DNA from: Dendrophyllia cribrosa
Lineage: Eukaryota > Cnidaria > Anthozoa > Scleractinia > Dendrophylliidae
Assembly (NCBI GenBank): GCA_024195265.1
Contig: JAJLRJ010000006.1
Coordinates: forward strand, 768,001-832,000
Length of the DNA stretch: 64,000 nt
Direction: 5' to 3'
How positions within the stretch are numbered: position 1 is the stretch's first letter; each line of letters starts with the position of its first letter. A program made the position numbers and the translations under genes. Below, in pieces: positions 47,051 to 64,000 of this stretch. Under the pieces are notes generated by a model. It searched no databases and was not told where the DNA came from. It saw nothing but the letters and a program-made list of their open reading frames with translations.

Positions 47051-49060
47051 ATGTTCAATTTGAAGTATTTGTTTCCTAAGTTTAAATGCTTGACCCCACT
47101 AACGTTGTATAAAAAAGGGAGTGTAAATAAAGGTCATTTATTGATTGGTTCATTTTATAAAGGTTGTGTTGTTTTGTTTTTGTTTTAGGTATATCGGCTG
47201 CGTCGATTGGCAGTGCAAACAGTATCTGAAAATACTGGATTTTTTCCCCCAAACTCTATCAAGATAATGACAGTCACCAGCAATTTGACACAGATTCAGG
47301 AATCAAGGCTGAAGAGTCAGGGTCTCAACGCCGACAATAAGTCGTGTTCGTAACTAAGAGCAACACGTCATCCTCTGTGAGCCTCACTCTATTCACAATA
47401 TGTCGTGTTCGATACCCTCTGTGAGCCTCACTCTATTCACAATATATCGTGTTCGATATCCTCTGTGAGCCTCACTCTGTTCATTTATACAAAATGGTAC
47501 AGCCGGCAAATTATCCAGCGAGCTGATGATATGTTGAGGGTAACTTGCGATGGACTGACTAACATATCCCCTCAGAGGAAACTGCGAAAACCATGCAATT
47601 GTATTCTCCTCCCCCATCCCCCTAGTACTCTCTCCCTCGCCCCCTAGTAGAAGTGGCAATATCAGTTGTTTCTACCCCCCCCCCCCCCCCCCGGTAAAGA
47701 GGTAATACCAAGCGTTTATAGCTCCAGCCCCCTCGGAGGGAGGTCCTAGGTTTGCAAAATTTTCAATCAAACGGTTCTATAGCCCGTATGGATACGAACA
47801 AATTTGTCCTGTTGCTTTCATTAAAGATTAAACAGAGATCTTCATTAATTTTTATGCCGAGAACAAATTACAATAGGTGGCGGTTATCGTGTGCAAAACT
47901 GATTTACGCGCCGAACAAAAAGGAAAAGAGAACAATTCTACCATTACACTCTCTTAACAAAAAAAAAAAGTGTAATCATGATCTTTTTACATTGTTTTGT
48001 CCATAAAAAAAGAATGTGAAACGCGCATTTGGTCGAGTTGCTTTTTAAACAATATTTTAGCTTGTCTTAATCTAATATTTCATCCAAAATAAAAGAAAAT
48101 CAAATGGCTTGAAGATGCTGTCTTGATGTACTTAAATAGTCGTGTTACTATTACTAATGTAACAAAGTTAGTGTATGGCAGTCTGAAAACTGGACAAGAA
48201 TTGATACTTTGTGCGCGGAATTGAAAGGATGCATTACTCATATCTGTAACAAACGGTACCGCTTGTGTTGATTTCATTTACCTCTCTCCCGTTTAGTCTT
48301 TATCTTTTGCTACGATGTTTTCAAAATCTGTTAACTATGTATGTTGTATCTATGAATGTTTTATTTCCGAGATGTCCCCCCCCCCCCTGAACGCTTTACG
48401 TCTTCAGAGTAATGTTTTTGACAGCTGAAAAGTTCTGAAGTGCGCTGCTGTAATTTTTTGATTTAGTTGATATGTTCTTTATTTTCGAGTGAAATTAACG
48501 TTCGTCAGTTGTTGCCGTTATTTTATCATCAGTGTTGGAACAGTTCATTGCTGATTTTCTGACAAGGTAGGAGATTGGATATTGAAACTTGTTGTATGCG
48601 AGGCCATCTGCCATGAGCCAATCGCATTCCGTTATGTTCGCCGCTGCCCGCACGGCCAATCAAACACTTCTTCGTGTTAGCGATTTTATCAAGAGTCTTA
48701 AAAGTAGATTCTAGCAAACTTTGAAAACAAAGTGAGGTAAATTGTAAGTAATTAAGTAAATAAGTCAGACCATTTTTCGTTTTAGTACAAGGTAAACGAA
48801 TTCAAAAGGAAATAAGTAGAAGCATTTATTTCTTTGTAACTAAACTGTTTATGCTCCGCTTTGTGTAACAAATAAATAAATGATTTTATCTGTGTGGGGT
48901 ATACATAACAAAATGGGAAAAGTATTAATTGGTTCCGTGACAACGGGATGCATTTCATTTATTTAGGACAAATGTGATACGGTTCGATACGATTTGACCT
49001 GCTAATATAGAACCATGCTCAGTGCTTGGTAGTTGCGTAAGATCTTGAAAATCCGAGAAA

Positions 49061-50482
49061 ATGGGAGACAGCGCTAAATCCTCAGGTGACTGGAAAACGG
49101 AAAGAATTTCCATGACTCACTTAGCGAATTTCTCTAGAAGCAGTACGTATGTACGTAGCTTGGTTCGGCAGCAGTTTAATAATCAATCTGATCAACCCAA
49201 TCATGCATGGGAAAGACTCCGCGAAAGGCTCGCGAAAACTAGTTCTTTTGAGTACGAGGAAGAAACACCAAGCTTTGTTAAGAAAAGAGAGAGACGCATT
49301 GATAGCGAAGAAAACAGCGATGAAGATGAAGATGATGAAGAGGAAACTTATGTTTATTTGAAATCTGCAAACCGAAGTCACATATCTAAGACCAAGAGTT
49401 CAAATGAAGAAAACGCGAAAACGCCGCCATCAAGTCATGGACACGCTTCTGCGTCGTCCTCGCGTCGTTTCTCAGCACCGCAGTCACCAGGCGGCAGTTC
49501 GGACGCGGAGAAACAGTACACGCTTGCGTCCGTGGACGCGCATTCGAAGATCTTGAACCGTCGGCTGTCCTTGGCGGAAAATGTCATAAAAAATTACAGC
49601 AAGTATATTCGAACGCCAGACGAGCTTCAAGTGGAACGAACGACTTCGGCCAAAACTGAAAAGGAAAGCGCCGTGGAGAGTGAGCGCGAGAAAGCTAAGA
49701 AACAACCACTTATTGTAGCTATTTCAGAAGAAGAAAGCTCTCTTCGTGTGGAAATGAAACCTTCTGTAGCAATTTCCGAAGGGGAAACCTCCCCTGCAGT
49801 GAACATCAAACCCACTATAGCAATTTCTGAAAAGGAAAGCTCGCCTCTTCGGAATGTCAAGCTCGTGAATCGTGACGGTCCTGCGTTGACTCCACGTGGT
49901 AATTTCCTTTCTATTCCTGCGGATATCTCTTCCCCAGGATCTTATACAGTGCCGCCAAGCCCTGTTGCTAAAACCGCCGGCACTGCGTTCAGTTTCGACG
50001 TTGCTCCCGTGCGTCGGAAATCGTACAGTGGTATTATCTCGCTCACCCGAAGTGTGACCGATATAACGTCGGTTTCCACGAAGAACAATGTTGCCTCGGA
50101 TGTAGGTAAATTGCCCAGGTTATCCGCGACGCCGCAGACGGTTAAGGCCAAAAGGAAAAAGCTGTCGGCAAATAACCGAGACGAAGCAATCCAAAAACTG
50201 CGAGGTGACTATGAAAAGTTGACCAAGAACAAACGACTGAACCACCGAGTTGGGCGGAACAAAAAGACCTTATATCAACAGCTGCAACAAGATCAAGAAC
50301 GGCGCGCTAAAGAGTCGGAAATATTTTATCAAGAAATGGAACAAATTACCAAATCACTCAAGGCGATAAACAGTCGGTTAGACGAGAGAATTAAAATTCT
50401 AGATTGTGCTGACCCGCAAAAAGCAAGATATAAACGCATCTTGCAAATCGCTTTAGCTGGCCTTCCTTTCAACAAAATGTAG
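49061..50482 (+). CDS. Unrecognised disordered/coiled-coil protein, single exon (473 aa)
   Basis: One uninterrupted ORF with a reasonable start context (GAGAAAATGGG) and an AATAAA 231 bases after the stop. No family is recognised. The N-terminus is Ser/Arg-rich with WERLRERLAK, followed by a very acidic stretch (EENSDEDEDDEEE, about 82-95) and Ser/Pro-rich low-complexity sequence. Around residues 220-275 are three degenerate repeats of the form [PL]xIAISExExSxxxxxKP. The C-terminal ~110 residues are basic, then helical and charged (EAIQKLRGDYEKLTKNKR; ERRAKESEIFYQEMEQITK), likely a coiled coil. No signal peptide or membrane segment. The lack of introns contrasts with neighbouring genes and could mean a young or retroposed gene. 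Codon use over 1.4 kb with no stop supports coding. Confidence 0.75.
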   Translation: MGDSAKSSGDWKTERISMTHLANFSRSSTYVRSLVRQQFNNQSDQPNHAWERLRERLAKTSSFEYEEETPSFVKKRERRIDSEENSDEDEDDEEETYVYLKSANRSHISKTKSSNEENAKTPPSSHGHASASSSRRFSAPQSPGGSSDAEKQYTLASVDAHSKILNRRLSLAENVIKNYSKYIRTPDELQVERTTSAKTEKESAVESEREKAKKQPLIVAISEEESSLRVEMKPSVAISEGETSPAVNIKPTIAISEKESSPLRNVKLVNRDGPALTPRGNFLSIPADISSPGSYTVPPSPVAKTAGTAFSFDVAPVRRKSYSGIISLTRSVTDITSVSTKNNVASDVGKLPRLSATPQTVKAKRKKLSANNRDEAIQKLRGDYEKLTKNKRLNHRVGRNKKTLYQQLQQDQERRAKESEIFYQEMEQITKSLKAINSRLDERIKILDCADPQKARYKRILQIALAGLPFNKM

Positions 50483-50712
50483 CTTCGGCTATGTAGTAAG
50501 CGGGCGATGAATTCTATCTTTTTTAACAGAGGTAATGCTGTTTCAAGAAGATTCATTTTGTGGGATAAAGGTTATGAAACGTGGATTGATAGAGGACTGC
50601 AAAAAAGTCCATGAACTTCTCTACTGGAGGATTAGATGTCCCGCTATATTGCCGCGCGGAAAGTCCTAGCTTAATATTTTGTTCCTTCATTATAAAATAT
50701 ACTTTTCATTGT

Positions 50713-50718
50713 AATAAA
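50713..50718 (+). terminator. Poly(A) signal of the single-exon gene
   Basis: AATAAA, 231 bases downstream of the stop codon at 50482, followed by T/G-containing sequence. Confidence 0.5.
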
Positions 50719-50975
50719 GAGCTTTCGTCAAGACATGGCAAATCTCAAAAAGTTAAGAAAAAAGAGTAGCGTTTTTTTACGTATAAATAGAACTTGGGTG
50801 AAATTTTCTGTTAACTTCTAACAATGTATGGGGTTATTTTGGTATAAAAAGATCAAATAGAAAGTTTTTTCAAAGCACGTTTCATTTCAGTTTTAATTTT
50901 ATAGATGAAAACGTTTGCATGATAAAGTGTATAACAAGAAATCCAAACCATGTATCATGTTGTCATACAGCATAT

Positions 50976-51212
50976 GAGAATACTCGAGAACTGTGTTCTA
51001 GAATACCCGAGAACTGTGTTCTAGAATACTCGAGAACTGTGTTCTAGAATACTCGAGAACTGTGTTATAGAATACTCGAGAACTGTGTTCTAGAATACCC
51101 GAGAACTGTGTTCTAGAATACCCGAGAACTGTGTTCTAGAATACCCGAGAACTGTGTTCTAGAATACCCGAGAACTGTGTTCTAGAATACCCGAGAACTG
51201 TGTTCTAGAATA
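50976..51212 (+). repeat. 23-bp minisatellite
   Basis: About 10 units of GAATACCCGAGAACTGTGTT plus CTA, with CTCGAG/CCCGAG variation. Adjacent to CCAAT-rich copy 5. Confidence 0.95.
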
Positions 51213-51219
51213 CCCGTTG

Positions 51220-51458
51220 TCTATCAGTGCGGTTTTTAATTGAATGTCGAAAGTAATTTCATGATTGCTTGTGATTGGCTAAAATGTCTCGCGCCACTTT
51301 CCCAATCAATCAGAAGTTAAACAAAACCAATCATGATTTGCTCGCAAATGTTTTCCCGCGGTTGGAGGCGGTTACATGCGTTTGCGTTCTGATTGGTGTG
51401 TCTGTCTGAGTCTGTTGTGATTGGTTTTCGGTGTACTACACAATTGAAAACTTCTCTA
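51220..51458. repeat. CCAAT-rich dispersed element, copy 5
   Basis: It begins GTGCGGTTTTTAATTGAATG and ends ACAATTGAAAACTTCTCT. It contains TTGTGATTGGCTAAAATG, CCCAATCAATCAGAAG and GTTCTGATTGGTGTG, as in copies 1 and 4. Confidence 0.8.
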
Positions 51459-52823
51459 TAATAGATAGTTTGGACTTTTTTATCGGTAAATATAATATTA
51501 TCAAACAACTTGTAAACTGAATAATTAGCTCTGCGGTTAAAGAGAGAGAAAGATCTTGAGATCAAGTTCGCAGTTATGGAACAAAAATATCTTTCTCTTT
51601 AACATTGTAATTTCTCGGGTGAATATATTTGTATTTGGAGGAGAGGATCACCAGCGATTGGATTGTAACTATTGCATATATTAAACAGTATTTTGTCTCA
51701 TTAACCATAACATTATTTCATTGAAAGTTTGTTATAAAGTGATACAGTGGGACTCTGATATAACTTATGTATTAAACTTAACTACAGTTATAGAGTGATT
51801 TTCGTAAGACCGTGAAACAGTATCTAGTAATCAATGAAAATTAGCCAAAATTAGCTAAAACTAAACACAAGAAAACAATGGAATTAGTGTCTACTAGTGC
51901 CTACTAACTTAGTAACTATTTTACGGTTAAAAGAAGATCACTCTAACATGCTGATGCGTTTGTTGTAACGATACGTATATTAAAAACATTATTAAAATTA
52001 TGTAATCTTTGTCTTATTCTTGGAATAAGATCTGATTTCTCATGCTTTGTTTATTATATTAAATATTTTTTTAGAGTGTGTTTGTGTTGAACCTCAAAAG
52101 CCTTTTGTCATCATTGAACGCCGAAGAGAGGCAATTTCAGTGAGAACTGCAAAATTGCCTATGATCGTCTCTTCTTCAGGTTGGCCGACTGTTTTGTTTG
52201 TAAAATAAAATTCGCAGGCTTATTGGCCTTGTATCTTAATTCACGGTGCTAGAAGCAGTTGTTCCAATATTGTACCCAGAGTCTGCGGTTTCTTGGTCAG
52301 CGGGTGGTCCCCTGGGCAATCTCTTTCGCCCGGCGACCTACCACTGACAAAAAAGCCCGTGGACTCTGGGAACGGGATTGCAGCAGTTCAGAAAGAAGAC
52401 TTATTTTTCCCAGTTCACCTCTTACCAGCTTAAAAATGAATGTGAATATATATGAAATAATCATACATTAAGTGATCCTTGCAGTTATGTTAGCAACTTA
52501 AGAAGTTGCTTTGAAGAAACCTGAAGAAGAAACAGCAAACAAACACGGCTTGAATTTTTTCAGTTTTCTCAGGAGCCGGCTCCTCGTTTTCTTTGTAACT
52601 GCGTCAGTTGTTTATATCACTAGGATCTATAACTTCACTCATAACTTTAAAAAGTTACGGCATAAGTTTTTTTAAGAACTAATGTATCCAAATCTTATAA
52701 TGAAAATAAAGCACTGTACTATACAAAACACTATATTGCACTCAATAGAGCAAAAAAAACCAATACATTGAATTGTGTACGGATTAATTGTTAAAGTTTA
52801 GAACTCTCTCAAGCAATTTGTCT

Positions 52824-52829
52824 TTTATT
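52824..52829 (-). terminator. Possible poly(A) signal of the Kv channel gene
   Basis: AATAAA on the minus strand, 213 bases beyond the stop codon. It is called by position only. Confidence 0.35.
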
Positions 52830-53041
52830 TACCATTGGTTTATCTGAAAACTTTGTATGAAATCTTGGCACATTTCAATCGATTGTCTCCATATTTCTAC
52901 CTTGATACGGATTTTGTATTTACCTTAATGGCCCTCTTCTCCGCAGGGACTGAAATGAAGTTTTAGGGAGAGAAGAGAATCCGCTGAGCAAAGTAACGCA
53001 TTTTATCCCCGTGAAAAAGGGTACAAAAAATCCCTAGACCA

Positions 53042-62984
<9,943 letters not shown>

Positions 62985-64000
62985 GCTTCAGCGAGATTTC
63001 CCTCCGTAAAAAACCTGCCAAAAATAAATCGGCCATCAGTGAGAACGAGGCTAATAAAGCTCCAAAGGGTTCTTCACTAATATTAAAATTTCGCCGTCAC
63101 ATCCGTAAAACAACCGACGCGATTTCACAGCCAGGTAGACTTTCCGTTACTCACTTACTTAACGTATAGACGATACTTCTTAATTCTTAACAATTCTTCT
63201 AAAGCCGCGCTTTCACAGTGGTGTCATTGTGAAAGAAACAACATCGGTTTTAACAGTTGCGGTTTTTTTGTTGCCGCGTTGGCATTGTGTTTAAAGCGTT
63301 GTCTCGTCAACGACAGCTTTTAAAAAGTCTAAATTATTCCTGTTTTTCTCAAGCTGTTTTTCGCCGAAATGATGAAATGATTGAAAGGCGCACTTTAGTG
63401 ATTGACCAATCACTTCTTGTCTTGTGACGATGTTAGATGACAGTAATATTTCAAACTTATGTCACGAACCAATAAATATTCTCATTCCATCTGCCCGCAG
63501 ACGTCAATCATTAGGCGCCAACAAATATTTCCTCAGTTATTGTCTTGACGCCGATCGCCGTTAAATTAAATATGGTCCAGCTTTCAGTGAATTACTTCTT
63601 GATCAATATTAAAAACACCTTGAGTGCAAACTATATGACCGGAAAACGTGCGTGCGTAAGCCTTTTTTTGAAGTGTTTTGAGAACATGTGAAACAACTAG
63701 TGAAAAGAAGGTGTACATTGAAGTATATAAGTAACAAGCGAAACCTGTTATATCATCCTGAAAATACTCCAAACTGATTTGCTGGGAATACGAAAAAGTA
63801 CTCATTTTTTTCACTTATCAGACTGCCCGTATTCTGGTCTCTTTAGGAAATTCAATATGTTCCTTTTGGATGTCTCGAAGACTGCTCATAATTGTCTAAC
63901 TTCTCTTGAATATCCTCATACATGTAAATTAATGTCTCCACGATTTTCTAAAGATTTCGAACGTTGTTAAGTTTGATGGTAAATTATTTATCCCAGTATT
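62985..64000. other. Upstream region of the Kv channel gene
   Basis: Presumed 5' UTR and promoter side of the minus-strand Kv gene. CCAAT-type motifs occur near 63404 (GATTGACCAATCACTTC) and 63467 (GAACCAATAAATATTC). No further gene is recognised up to the window end. Confidence 0.45.

Larger units (their letters stand above)
46443..49060. other. NOP53 3' region and spacer before the single-exon gene
   Basis: A donor (GGAAG|GTAAGA, 46452) nine bases after the NOP53 stop and a strong acceptor at 47188 suggest a spliced 3' UTR exon beginning at 47189. The intervening DNA holds a SINE broken by a foldback. Three tandem ~44-bp units (CCTCTGTGAGCCTCACTCT...) lie at 47371-47490, followed by a poly-C run near 47677 and another near 48377. 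No other gene is seen. Confidence 0.5.
50483..53041. other. Spacer between the single-exon gene and the Kv channel gene (convergent)
   Basis: It contains the poly(A) signal at 50713, a 23-bp minisatellite (50976-51212), CCAAT-rich element copy 5 (51220-51458) and an AT-rich remainder. A minus-strand AATAAA at 52824-52829 may end the Kv transcript. No further gene is supported. Confidence 0.55.

Overview
The window looks like nuclear DNA of an early-branching animal, most likely an anthozoan and probably a stony coral. The evidence is AT-rich sequence, intron-rich genes with GT..AG junctions, metazoan-only families (a Dispatched homologue and a Shaw/Kv3-type potassium channel with the HX5C-X20-CC T1 zinc signature), a GIY-YIG Penelope-like retroelement, and very many short inverted-repeat elements and minisatellites. 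The coral assignment is inference; the sequence alone does not name the species. No bacterial operons, rRNA or CRISPR arrays were seen.

Layout. (1) 1.9-19.6 kb, plus strand: a 21-exon gene for a ~693 aa protein with recurring SH[FY]x[FL]G...DF motifs, as in axonemal microtubule-associated proteins, plus a C-terminal EF-hand pair. Its introns carry a nested foldback element, a duplicated (AGC/AGT)n array, a 1.15 kb minisatellite and a palindromic Penelope-like insertion. (2) 21.7-26.6 kb, minus: a 4-exon Dispatched-like RND transporter, convergent with gene 1. (3) 30.9-33.5 kb, minus: a 2-exon ENPP-type ectophosphodiesterase. (4) 35.6-46.4 kb, plus: a 12-exon NOP53 (ribosome biogenesis) gene with a 1-base homopolymer frameshift in exon 10; introns hold a truncated LINE and large tandem arrays. 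(5) 49.1-50.5 kb, plus: a single-exon disordered protein of unknown function. (6) 53.0-63.0 kb, minus: a 5-exon Shaw-like Kv channel subunit with a charge-poor S4 and PVS in place of PVP in S6.

The genes are functionally unrelated (cilium, Hedgehog release, nucleotide hydrolysis, ribosome assembly, excitability) and form no pathway cluster. Gene boundaries were built from matching splice phases. Every exon chain keeps frame from start to stop except the NOP53 homopolymer.

Most of the remaining structure is repetitive. There are pogo-like MITEs with TA duplications, hAT-like foldbacks with poly-G/poly-C ends and 8-bp duplications, a CCAAT-rich dispersed element present at least five times, a 109-bp tandem family at three loci, tRNA-derived SINEs, and several elements inserted inside other elements. 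The most unusual items are the 953-bp-arm Penelope palindrome with its own target duplication and a hammerhead-ribozyme-like motif in each arm, and the divergent Kv subunit.
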